Source of the DNA: Streptomyces mirabilis
Lineage (GTDB): Bacteria > Actinomycetota > Actinomycetes > Streptomycetales > Streptomycetaceae
DNA length: 64,000 bases
Direction of reading: 5' to 3'
Assembly (NCBI RefSeq): GCF_039503195.1
Contig: NZ_JBCJKP010000001.1
Span: forward strand, 7,254,001 to 7,318,000
Position 1 is the first letter of the stretch. Every line of letters starts with the position of its first letter. The notes beneath the pieces were generated by a model. It ran no database searches and was not told the origin of the DNA. It was given only the letters and a program-made list of their open reading frames with translations. The position numbers and the translations under genes were made by a program. Shown here piece after piece: positions 55,292 through 63,589 of the stretch.

Positions 55292-56995
55292 GTGGACGGG
55301 CGGCAGTGGCGCTCCATCATCGAGGGCGCGCAGGCCGGCGACCGACGCGCCCTCGACGAACTCGTCGCGGGCTGGCTGCCGCTCGTCTACAACATCGTCG
55401 GCCGCGCCCTGAACGGGCACGCGGACGTCGACGACGTCGTGCAGGAGACCATGCTGCGCGCCGTCGACAACCTCGGCTCGCTGCGCGACCCGGACAGCTT
55501 CCGGTCCTGGCTGGTCGCCATCACGATGCGGCAGATACGGGAGCGCTCGCGCCGCCGGACGGCCGAGCCGCTGGCCGACGGCGCCGGTGAGCAGGCCGCC
55601 GACTTCGCCGAACTGACCGTGTTGCGGCTCCAGTTGGAGGGGCAGCGCCGAGAGGTCGCGGAGGCGGTGCGCTGGCTCGACGACGAGGACCGCCAACTGC
55701 TCTCGCTGTGGTGGCTGGAGGTCGCGGGCGAACTCACCCGGCGCGAGCTGGCGGCGGCGGTCGGGATCAGCAGGCAGCACGCGGCGGTGCGGGTGCAGCG
55801 GATGAAGCAGCGGCTGGAGATCGCGCGGGACATCGTGCGGGCGCTCGACGGCCACCACCCCGGCGCGGGCAACTCGCCCTGCCCCGACCTGCGGTTGGTG
55901 ACCGCCCGCTGGGACGGGCGGCCCGACTCGGTGTGGCGCAAGCGGCTGGCCCGGCACATCCGGGGCTGCGCGTACTGTTCGGGCGCCCGCGAGGCCGTCG
56001 TACCGGCCGAACGCCTCCTCGTCGGGATCACCCTCGTTCCGCTGCCGGTCGGCTTCACGCTGTCGCTCGCGCTCGGCGGCAAGACGGCGGTCGCCGCCAC
56101 CTCCGTCGGCTGGTCCGCCAAGGTCCTCGGCCTGCTCACCAAGCCCGCCGTCGCCGTCACGGCCGGCGCCACCCTCGCGGCGGGCGGCCTGTACGTCGTC
56201 ACCCGGGCGCCCGACGGCCCGCCCCCGGTCCTCGCCGCGCCCACGGCGGCGAGCACCGCACGTCCACCGTCGGGACGTACGGGAGCGCCGTCCGCCTCCG
56301 CGACCCCCTCACCGTCCCCCTCCGCCTCCCCGTCGCCCTCGCCTTCGAAGACCCGCGTCCAGCTGTACGGCACCGTCGTCGACGCCGTCGACAGCGCGCC
56401 CGCCGCGAGCGCGCTCCCGGCCGCGCTGCCCCGGCGCGCCGAGAAGGGCGTCACCGCCACCGGGGCGCCCGCCACCGGCCTCACCCACCGCGGGGAGACG
56501 GTCACCCTCAGCGGGCAGGGCTACTTCCGGGTCCGCTGGCAGGTCCTGCCCCAGCAGCGCACCGGCGCCCTGCTCATGCCGACCTGGACCGGGCTGAGCG
56601 GCAAGCTCTTCCACGTCGCCTCGGGCGGCGGTCACCGCATGGACGACGTGCAGTCGGGCTCGACGGACGGCACGACCTGGATGGGCGGCCCGTCCGTGGG
56701 CTACGCCGTCCTGCCCTCCGGCACCCAACAGATGTGGCAGAACGAGTACTTCTGGATCGACGGCACCGTCACCCTCCATCAGAACGAGGGCCCCGCCGAC
56801 TACAACCTCTTCGTCCAGCCCTCGACCTGGGACAAGGTGACCGAGGACGTCCGCACCGGTCCCGCCCAGGGAGTGATCCGCTACGGCCTCGTCCGCGACA
56901 ACGGCGAGGACACCGCCCCGGTGCCGCAGTACCTGACCCGCTCGACCCCCACCGACCCGGCGACGGTGAGCGCGCGCTCGCAGGTCACCTCCTGA
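55292..56995 (+). CDS. ECF sigma factor fused to a zinc anti-sigma domain, membrane segments and an outer domain
   Basis: 567 residues. Region 2 spans about 10-85 (DVDDVVQETMLRAVDNLGSL), region 4 about 125-180 (ELAAAVGISRQHAAVRVQRM). Next comes a ZAS-like zinc motif: Cys197, then His222, Cys226 and Cys229 in HIRGCAYC, with the first ligand exactly 25 residues before HxxxCxxC. Hydrophobic segments follow at about 241-262 and 285-304, then a Pro/Ser linker (about 318-353) and a 210-residue outer domain with many Trp/Tyr. GTG start with GGAGGGA. The layout suggests a one-protein signalling device; activity is unproven. Confidence 0.85.
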   Translation: MDGRQWRSIIEGAQAGDRRALDELVAGWLPLVYNIVGRALNGHADVDDVVQETMLRAVDNLGSLRDPDSFRSWLVAITMRQIRERSRRRTAEPLADGAGEQAADFAELTVLRLQLEGQRREVAEAVRWLDDEDRQLLSLWWLEVAGELTRRELAAAVGISRQHAAVRVQRMKQRLEIARDIVRALDGHHPGAGNSPCPDLRLVTARWDGRPDSVWRKRLARHIRGCAYCSGAREAVVPAERLLVGITLVPLPVGFTLSLALGGKTAVAATSVGWSAKVLGLLTKPAVAVTAGATLAAGGLYVVTRAPDGPPPVLAAPTAASTARPPSGRTGAPSASATPSPSPSASPSPSPSKTRVQLYGTVVDAVDSAPAASALPAALPRRAEKGVTATGAPATGLTHRGETVTLSGQGYFRVRWQVLPQQRTGALLMPTWTGLSGKLFHVASGGGHRMDDVQSGSTDGTTWMGGPSVGYAVLPSGTQQMWQNEYFWIDGTVTLHQNEGPADYNLFVQPSTWDKVTEDVRTGPAQGVIRYGLVRDNGEDTAPVPQYLTRSTPTDPATVSARSQVTS

Positions 56996-57038
56996 CCGTG
57001 CCGCCCGCGTCTCCCCCTCAGGCCTCGCGCGGCGCGCA

Positions 57039-57722
57039 TCAGGCCTTGCGCAGCGCGCACAGCGCGTCGATGCGGTTCGTGGTGATCGAATCCACGCCCA
57101 TGTCCAGCAGCCGGCGCATGGAACGGCGGGTGTCGGGTGTCCAGACGGAGAGCAGATGGCCGCCGCGGTGGACGCGGGCTGTGAGGGCGCGGTCGACCAG
57201 GCTGAAACGGTAGTTGAGCCAGCGCGGCCGTACGGCTTCGAGGAGCGCCGGGCGTGGCGGTGCGACGCTCGTCCAGGTCAGCGCGATCTCGGCGGCGGGG
57301 TCGGCGGCGCGCACGGCCAGCATGGCCGGGGCGCCCGCGCAGTAGTACACCCGGTCCTGGGCTCCGCACTCACGGATGACCTCGACAATCCGGCGTACGG
57401 CCGGGCCGTCGGGCTCTCCCGGCAGGTCGACCAGGACCCGGCTGTCCTTGGTCGCATGGAGGACCTCCGCGAGCGTCGGCACCCCGCCGCCCGTGAGCCC
57501 GCGCACCTCGTCCGAGGAGAGTGACCCGAGCGGCCGCTCCAGCTCCCACAGCCGCTTCAGTGTCTCGTCGTGCAACAGCACGGGCACCTTGTCGCGGGTG
57601 AGCCGTACGTCGATCTCGACCGCGTCCGCGCCCAGTTGGAGCGCGGAACGCAGCGAGTCGATGGTGTTCTCGCGGACGCGATAGGGGTCGCCGCGGTGGG
57701 CCACGGCAGTCACGGTGCGCAT
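57039..57722 (-). CDS. glycerophosphodiester phosphodiesterase
   Basis: 227 residues of the GDPD TIM-barrel: VAHRGDPYRVRENTIDSLRS at the start, with the catalytic His of AHRG, then GADAVEIDVRLTRDKVPVL and LHDETLKRLW, giving the ExD metal ligands and second catalytic His. It would hydrolyse glycerophosphodiesters to glycerol-3-phosphate and an alcohol. No signal peptide, so cytoplasmic. ATG at 57722 fits the family start. Confidence 0.9.
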   Translation of the reverse strand: MRTVTAVAHRGDPYRVRENTIDSLRSALQLGADAVEIDVRLTRDKVPVLLHDETLKRLWELERPLGSLSSDEVRGLTGGGVPTLAEVLHATKDSRVLVDLPGEPDGPAVRRIVEVIRECGAQDRVYYCAGAPAMLAVRAADPAAEIALTWTSVAPPRPALLEAVRPRWLNYRFSLVDRALTARVHRGGHLLSVWTPDTRRSMRRLLDMGVDSITTNRIDALCALRKA

Positions 57723-57742
57723 GGGCCCATTGTGCTGGTCGC

Positions 57743-58804
57743 TCAGAGCGTGAGCCACGCCGAGGCGTAGGTGTCGATCTCCTCGGCGAGGCGCGTCCTG
57801 CCGGCCGGGTCGAGGAAGGACGCCTCCACCGCGTTCTTGGCGAGCGCGGCGAGGCCGAGTTCGTCGAGGTCGAGAAGCCGGGCGGCGACCGCGTACTCGT
57901 TGTTGAGGTCGGTGCCGAACATCGGCGGGTCGTCGGAGTTGATCGTGACGAGGACCCCGGCCCGGGTGAACTCCTTTATCGGGTGGTCGTCGAGGGTGCG
58001 GACCGCGCGGGTGGCGATGTTGGAGGTCGGGCAGACCTCCAGCGCGATGCGGTTCTCGGCGAGGTGGGCGAGCAGCTTCGGGTCCCGCACGGAGCTGGTG
58101 CCGTGTCCGATGCGCTCGGCGCGCAGCTCGTTCAGCGCGTCCCAGACGGTCTCCGGCCCGGTGGTCTCACCCGCGTGCGGCACCGAGCGCAGTCCGGCCG
58201 CGATCGCCTGGTCGAAGTAGGGCTTGAACTGCGGCCGCGGTACGCCGATTTCGGGGCCGCCGAGTCCGAAGGAGACCAGACCCTCCGGACGCAGCCGGTC
58301 GTCGGTCGCGAGCCGCAGGGTCTCCTCGGCCGCCTCGAGCCCCGCCTCGCCGGGGATGTCGAAGCACCAGCGCAGGACGACGCCGAACTCGGCCTCCGCC
58401 GCCTTGCGGGCGTCCTCGATGGCATCCATGAAGGCGCGCTCGTCGATGCCGCGGCGGGTGGAGGACCACGGGGTGATGGTCAGCTCGGCGTAACGGACCT
58501 GCTGCCGGGCCATGTCTCGGGCGACCTCGTACGTCAGCAGCCGTACGTCCTCGGGGGTGCGGATCAGGTCGACGACGGACAGGTACACCTGGATGAAGTG
58601 GGCGAAGTCGGTGAACGTGAAGTAGTCCGCGAGGGCCTCGGGGTCCGTCGGCACCTGGGAGTCGGGGTGGCGGGCGGCGAGGGTGGAGACGATGCGGGGG
58701 GAGGCGGATCCGACGTGGTGCACGTGCAGTTCGGCCTTGGGCAGTCCGGCGATGAAGGCGTGCAGGTCGCGGACGCCCTCGCGGGTACTGAGCTGGTCGG
58801 TCAA
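57743..58804 (-). CDS. mqnX: adenosine deaminase-family enzyme, probably 6-aminodeoxyfutalosine deaminase
   Basis: 353 residues of the adenosine deaminase fold. The metal-binding motif near the start reads ELHVHHVGSA rather than the classical HLHLDGS; the downstream ligands are in SVPHAGETTGPETVWDAL, RIGHGTS and NSDDPPMF. From memory, a S. avermitilis homologue (Sav2595) was shown to deaminate 6-aminodeoxyfutalosine in menaquinone synthesis, and its gene position fits this locus. TTG start with a clear GGGAGG five bases upstream; a longer frame upstream has no support. Confidence 0.85.
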   Translation of the reverse strand: MTDQLSTREGVRDLHAFIAGLPKAELHVHHVGSASPRIVSTLAARHPDSQVPTDPEALADYFTFTDFAHFIQVYLSVVDLIRTPEDVRLLTYEVARDMARQQVRYAELTITPWSSTRRGIDERAFMDAIEDARKAAEAEFGVVLRWCFDIPGEAGLEAAEETLRLATDDRLRPEGLVSFGLGGPEIGVPRPQFKPYFDQAIAAGLRSVPHAGETTGPETVWDALNELRAERIGHGTSSVRDPKLLAHLAENRIALEVCPTSNIATRAVRTLDDHPIKEFTRAGVLVTINSDDPPMFGTDLNNEYAVAARLLDLDELGLAALAKNAVEASFLDPAGRTRLAEEIDTYASAWLTL

Positions 58805-58958
58805 GGATTCCTCCCGGAACGGCGTCCCCGGACCGTGATCGGGCGACGCGGGTGATCGGCTGATCGGTGATTCGGGGATCATCGTAGGCCGCCGCTCACG
58901 GGGTGAAGCCCCGGGCCGTAGCATGACGGCAGGTACGACAGAGGAGGGGACCTCACGC

Positions 58959-59834
58959 ATGTCCGACGACGCGCAGGCGCCACAGGTGCCGCAGGACGCC
59001 GCCGCGACCCCGTGGGCATCCCCGGACCAGTCGGCTCCGCCGCCGACCCAGATCGACATGCCGTCGGCCGCCGGTCCCGAGGACGCGATACCCGGCGGGA
59101 ACCCCCAGCCGGGTTCCCCGCCCGGCGGCTCCCCGGACAACGGCGCCGCCGGACCGCGACCCGAGCCGAACCCCTGGGCACCGCCCGCGGACCAGGCACC
59201 CTCCCACGCGCCCGGTGCCCCCACACCCCCCTCGGTGCACAGCCAGCCGACGGTCGTCGCCCTCCCCGGAACCGGCACCCAGCCCCATCCCCAGTCCCCG
59301 CCCCAGTCCTGGGACAACCCCTTCGCGTCTCCCGCCGCCGCACCCGCGCCCCACCCCCGGCCCGGGCCCGGAGAGCCGGTTCCCCCGCCGCCCATCGCTC
59401 CCGAGGGCCCCGGCCAGGTCCCGTACGGCTACGGATACGGCTACCCGGCCTACCCCATGCCGGGACCCGGATACCCGGGCAGCGCCGGCTACGGCTGGCC
59501 GATGATGCCCCCGGAGCCGAGCAACGGCATGGGCACCGCCGGGCTGGTGCTCGGCATCATCTCGGCCGTCGTGTTCTGTCTGTGGCCGATCGCGATCATC
59601 CTGGGGATCCTCGCGGTGATCTTCGGGGTGCTGGGGCGACGCAGGGCGCACCGCGGGGAGGCGAACAACCCCGGTCAGGCGCTGGCCGGGATCATCTGCG
59701 GAGCGGTCGGCATCGCGCTCGGCATCGCGATGATCGTGGTCTTCTTCGTCCTCCCGGACAACAGCGGCAACAGCGACCCGTTCAACGGAGACGACGGCTA
59801 CTCCACTTCACTCGTCGTGCCGCACCTCGGCTAG
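58959..59834 (+). CDS. DUF4190 membrane protein with a Pro-rich N-terminus
   Basis: 291 residues. About 190 residues of Pro/Gln/Ala/Gly-rich disordered sequence, ending in Tyr/Gly/Pro repeats (YGYGYGYPAYPMPGPGYPG), precede two membrane segments: GTAGLVLGIISAVVFCLWPI with its extension, and IICGAVGIALGIAMIVVFFV. Between them is GVLGRRRAHRGEANNPGQA, characteristic of DUF4190. Function unknown. ATG with GAGGAGGGG. It is divergent from the deaminase. Confidence 0.85.
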   Translation: MSDDAQAPQVPQDAAATPWASPDQSAPPPTQIDMPSAAGPEDAIPGGNPQPGSPPGGSPDNGAAGPRPEPNPWAPPADQAPSHAPGAPTPPSVHSQPTVVALPGTGTQPHPQSPPQSWDNPFASPAAAPAPHPRPGPGEPVPPPPIAPEGPGQVPYGYGYGYPAYPMPGPGYPGSAGYGWPMMPPEPSNGMGTAGLVLGIISAVVFCLWPIAIILGILAVIFGVLGRRRAHRGEANNPGQALAGIICGAVGIALGIAMIVVFFVLPDNSGNSDPFNGDDGYSTSLVVPHLG

Positions 59835-59859
59835 ACCGCCAACCGCTCCCGCGCCTCGA

Positions 59860-60420
59860 CTAGTCGTCCCCCAGGAGTCGCTCCCGCGCCTCCATCAAGG
59901 CGAATCCCAGCAGGTTCGGCCCCCGCCACCGCTCGGGATCCGCCGCCCGCTCGTCGTCCGCCGCGAGTCCTATGCCCCAGACCCGGTCCATGGGGCTGGC
60001 CTCGACCAGCACCCGCGTGCCCGTGCCGAGCAGGAACGCGCGCAGCTCGGGATGGGCGGCGAACTTGTGCACGCTGCCCTCGACGACGATCCCGAAGCGC
60101 TCGCGCTCCCAGGTCGCCTCGTCGAAGCCGCGCACGAGCCGCCCCACCTTCTTGGCGAGCGCGGGGCTGGACGCCTCGATCGCGCGCCGCTGCGCCTCCG
60201 CGTCGCCGAAGAGCCGCGCCTTGCCCGCCATCATCCAGTGCTCGGCGGTCGCGTAGGAGACACCGTCCACCACGAACGGTGACGGCCACCACTGGCTCAG
60301 GCAGCTCGCACTCACCTGACCGTCCGGTCGCGGACGGTGCCCCCAGAAGTGCAGGTACTTGACCCTTGCCCCCGAGCGGACCGCGCTGACCAGCGCTTCC
60401 CAAGAATCGATCTTCGCCAT
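59860..60420 (-). CDS. NADAR (YbiA-like) family protein
   Basis: 186 residues. The NADAR fold is indicated by FWGHRPRPDG, then LSQWWPSPFVVDGVSYATAE, HWMMAGKARLFGD and DRVWGIGLAADD. Members hydrolyse N-glycosidic bonds: YbiA-type enzymes act on riboflavin-pathway intermediates, and others remove ADP-ribose. Which applies here is unknown. The start is the ATG before AKIDSWEAL. It is divergent from the second polyamine operon. Confidence 0.87.
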   Translation of the reverse strand: MAKIDSWEALVSAVRSGARVKYLHFWGHRPRPDGQVSASCLSQWWPSPFVVDGVSYATAEHWMMAGKARLFGDAEAQRRAIEASSPALAKKVGRLVRGFDEATWERERFGIVVEGSVHKFAAHPELRAFLLGTGTRVLVEASPMDRVWGIGLAADDERAADPERWRGPNLLGFALMEARERLLGDD

Positions 60421-60503
60421 GCACGCCACTGTGGCACGCACCACTGACATTCCGTCCCGCCTTTTCCATGGGGACTCGACACCTGGTCGACAGATTCCGT
60501 CGC

Positions 60504-60541
60504 GTAACCAAAAGGCAACAACGGAATCACTTGTTGGAGTC
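60504..60541 (+). promoter_or_regulatory. GlnR-like spaced motif and inverted repeat before the polyamine operon
   Basis: GTAAC-n6-GCAAC-n6-ATCAC-n6-GAGTC follows the GlnR box spacing, with matches of 5/5, 4/5, 4/5 and 3/5. It overlaps an inverted repeat CAACAA-n9-TTGTTG (60516-60536), an alternative operator for another regulator. It lies about 90 bp upstream of the aldehyde dehydrogenase start in an unusually AT-rich patch. Confidence 0.5.
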
Positions 60542-60628
60542 CCTTCGCTCTGTCAGGATCGGCACTCAAATCGAGCTGGAGCTACGCCCACCCCTGCGGC
60601 AGCGGGGAGAACGGCGGAGGAGAGCGAC

Positions 60629-62152
60629 ATGCACAATCCGGGCCATCGCTTCCAGGCGCAGGACCGCTTCGCGGACGGCGCGCAGTACATCGCGGGCCGG
60701 TTGACCAAGGGCACATCGGGCCGTACGCACGCGGTCGTCGACCCCGCCACCGGCGACGAGGTCTACACATACGAGCTGGCGAGCACCGTCGACGTGGACG
60801 CGGCCGTCGCCGCCGCCCTCGACGCGTTCCCCGGCTGGGCGGGCGTCACCCCCGGCGAGCGCTCCGACGCCCTGCACCGCTTCGCCGCCGTGCTCGCCGA
60901 CCGCGCCGAGGAGTTCGCCCGGGCGGAGTCGCTCCAGTGCGGAAAGCCCCTCAAGCTGACCCGCGAGTTCGACGTGCCCGGCACCATCGACAACATCGCC
61001 TTCTTCGCGGGCGCGGCCCGGCATCTGCAAGGGCAGTCCGCGGGCGAGTACTCCGGCGACCACACCTCGTACGTACGCCGTGAGCCCATCGGTGTCGTCG
61101 GCTCCATCGCGCCCTGGAACTACCCCCTCCAGATGGCCGCCTGGAAGATCCTCCCGGCGATCGCCGCGGGCAACACGATCGTGCTGAAGCCCGCCGAGCT
61201 GACCCCGTTGACCTCGCTCCTCTTCGCCGAGGCCGCCACCGCGGCGGGCATCCCGGACGGCGTGATCAACATAGTGACGGGGGCCGGGAGGGACGCCGGC
61301 GAGCACCTCGTCGGCCACCCCGACGTGGCGATGACCTCCTTCACCGGGTCCACCGCGGTCGGCAAGCGCGTCGCCGAGATCGCCACCTCGACCGTCAAGC
61401 GACTCCATCTGGAACTGGGCGGCAAGGCCCCCTTCGTGGTCTTCGACGACGCGGACCTGGACGCGGCCGTGAACGGCGCGGTCGCGGGATCGCTCATCAA
61501 CAGTGGGCAGGACTGCACCGCCGCCACGCGCGCGTACGTACAAAGGCCCCTCTATGAAGAGTTCGTCGCCAGGACGGCCGCCCTGATGGCGAGCGTCCGC
61601 CTCGGCGACCCGTTCGCCTCCGGCACCGACCTCGGCCCGCTGATCTCGCACGCCCAGCGCGACCGCGTGGCCGGATTCGTCGACCGGGCCCGCGGCTACG
61701 CACGTGTGGTGACCGGCGGAGAGATCCCCGAAGAGCTCAAGGACGGCGCCTACTACCGGCCCACGCTCGTCGCCGACGCTCCCCAGGACAGCGAGATCGT
61801 CCAGTCCGAGATCTTCGGTCCCGTCCTGGTGGTGCTCCCCTTCGACAGCGACGACGAGGGAATCCGGCTCGCCAACGACACTCCGTACGGTCTCGCCGCC
61901 TCCGCGTGGAGCCGGGACGTGTACCGGGCCAACCGTGCGACCCGCGAGATCAAGGCGGGCTGCGTGTGGGTCAACGACCACATTCCGATCATCAGTGAGA
62001 TGCCGCACGGCGGCTACAAGGCGTCCGGCTTCGGCAAGGACATGTCGGCGTACTCGTTCGAGGAGTACACCCAGATCAAGCACGTCATGTTCGACAACAC
62101 CGCGGTCGCCAGGAAGGACTGGCACCGCACGATCTTCGGGGATCGGCCCTAG
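60629..62152 (+). CDS. gamma-aminobutyraldehyde-type aldehyde dehydrogenase (second copy)
   Basis: 507 residues, ALDH family. Catalytic Cys in [15 protein letters not shown], catalytic Glu in [12 protein letters not shown], and IAPWNYPLQMAAWK in the cofactor region. It probably oxidises aminobutyraldehyde or a similar polyamine breakdown product. ATG with GGAGGAG. It heads a rightward operon with a polyamine binding protein and PotA, and it is a paralogue of the dehydrogenase at 44408. Confidence 0.9.
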   Translation: MHNPGHRFQAQDRFADGAQYIAGRLTKGTSGRTHAVVDPATGDEVYTYELASTVDVDAAVAAALDAFPGWAGVTPGERSDALHRFAAVLADRAEEFARAESLQCGKPLKLTREFDVPGTIDNIAFFAGAARHLQGQSAGEYSGDHTSYVRREPIGVVGSIAPWNYPLQMAAWKILPAIAAGNTIVLKPAELTPLTSLLFAEAATAAGIPDGVINIVTGAGRDAGEHLVGHPDVAMTSFTGSTAVGKRVAEIATSTVKRLHLELGGKAPFVVFDDADLDAAVNGAVAGSLINSGQDCTAATRAYVQRPLYEEFVARTAALMASVRLGDPFASGTDLGPLISHAQRDRVAGFVDRARGYARVVTGGEIPEELKDGAYYRPTLVADAPQDSEIVQSEIFGPVLVVLPFDSDDEGIRLANDTPYGLAASAWSRDVYRANRATREIKAGCVWVNDHIPIISEMPHGGYKASGFGKDMSAYSFEEYTQIKHVMFDNTAVARKDWHRTIFGDRP

Positions 62153-62252
62153 TCGATCCGGAGCCGGCCGCGCGTCGGCTTCCGACTATCGCCGAGTGGC
62201 AGACCAGGCCGCCAGACCACGGCCGCGACCCTTCCGAAAGGGCATCACGAGC

Positions 62253-63500
62253 ATGGAGCAGTACGAGCCGGACCGCCTCTCCCCGGCCCAAGTGGCCGCC
62301 ATGCGGCGCAGTTTCACGAATGGCAGGGCCGCGCTCAGCCGCCGCTCGCTGCTGCGCGCCTCCGCGGGCGGCGCGCTCGCCGTCGGCGGGCTCGGCGCGC
62401 TGAGCGGCTGCGGGATCCCGGCCGCGGGCAAGACCCAGGGCGGCGTCTCCGCCGACGACCACTCGGCCAAGGAGAAGGTCATCGACTTCTCCAACTGGCC
62501 CGAGTACATCGACGTGGACGACAGCGGCAAGCACCGTCCCACGCTCGACGCCTTTGCCAAGCGGACCGGTATCCAGGTCAAGTACACCGAGGACATCAAC
62601 GACAACGACGAGTTCTTCGGCAAGGTCCAGCCGCAGCTCGCCGCGGGTCAGGACACCGGCCGCGACCTCATAGTGGTCACCGACTGGCTGGCCGCCCGCA
62701 TGATCCGTCTGGGCTACGTCCAGAAACTGGACGCGTCCAACCTGCCGCACGCCTTCGCCAACCTGTCGGACCAGTTCCGCAGCCCCGACTGGGATCCCGG
62801 CCGGGCGTACTCGTACCCGTGGCAGGGCATCTCGACCGTCATCGCATACAACAAGAAAGCGCTCGACGGCGTCGAAGTGAAGTCGGTCTCCGACCTGCTC
62901 GACAACCCCAAACTCAAGGGCCGCGTCGGCTTCCTGACCGAGATGCGCGACAGCATCGGCATGACCATGCTCGACATGGGCAAGGACCCGGCGAAGTTCA
63001 CCGACGACGACTACGACGCGGTGATCGCCCGCCTCCAGAAGGCCGTCGACAAGGGCCAGATCCGCCGCTTCACGGGCAACGACTACACGTCGGACCTCAC
63101 CAAGGGCGACTTCGCCGCATGCGTCGCCTGGGCCGGTGACATCGTCCAGCTCCAGGCGGACAGCCCTGACGTCGGTTATGTGATCCCGGACAGCGGCTAC
63201 ATGACGTCGACCGACAACATGCTGATCCCCAACAAGGCGCGCCACAAGACGAACGCCGAGCGGCTCATCGACTACTACTACGAGCTCGAACCGGCCGCCG
63301 AACTCGCCGCCTACATCAACTACGTGAGCCCGGTCGCGGGAGTGCAGCCCTATCTCGCCAAGATCGACAAGTCGGCGGCGGACAACCCGCTGATCATTCC
63401 CGACAAGGCCATGCAGGCCAAGTCCCACGCCTTCCGCTCACTGAGCTCGAAGGAAGAGACGGCCTACCAGCAGAAGTTCGCGAAGCTCACAGGGGCGTGA
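62253..63500 (+). CDS. potD: spermidine/putrescine ABC transporter substrate-binding protein
   Basis: 415 residues. A twin-arginine lipoprotein signal (SRRSLLRASAGGALAVGG, lipobox LSGC) follows a cytoplasmic 25-residue lead. The PotD/PotF fold shows FSNWPEYIDVDDSGKHRPT, EDINDNDEFFGKV, VVTDWLAARMIRLGYV and RRFTGNDYTSDLTKGDF. Neighbours (ALDH upstream, PotA downstream) place it in a polyamine uptake and breakdown operon. It closely resembles the orphan at 46543. Confidence 0.92.
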   Translation: MEQYEPDRLSPAQVAAMRRSFTNGRAALSRRSLLRASAGGALAVGGLGALSGCGIPAAGKTQGGVSADDHSAKEKVIDFSNWPEYIDVDDSGKHRPTLDAFAKRTGIQVKYTEDINDNDEFFGKVQPQLAAGQDTGRDLIVVTDWLAARMIRLGYVQKLDASNLPHAFANLSDQFRSPDWDPGRAYSYPWQGISTVIAYNKKALDGVEVKSVSDLLDNPKLKGRVGFLTEMRDSIGMTMLDMGKDPAKFTDDDYDAVIARLQKAVDKGQIRRFTGNDYTSDLTKGDFAACVAWAGDIVQLQADSPDVGYVIPDSGYMTSTDNMLIPNKARHKTNAERLIDYYYELEPAAELAAYINYVSPVAGVQPYLAKIDKSAADNPLIIPDKAMQAKSHAFRSLSSKEETAYQQKFAKLTGA

Positions 63501-63589
63501 CGCCTCCGGCGGCCGAGCGGTCGCGACTCGCGCGGCGACCGCGTCCTCGCCTGGAACCAAAGACGACCCCGACATCCAGGGACCACACC

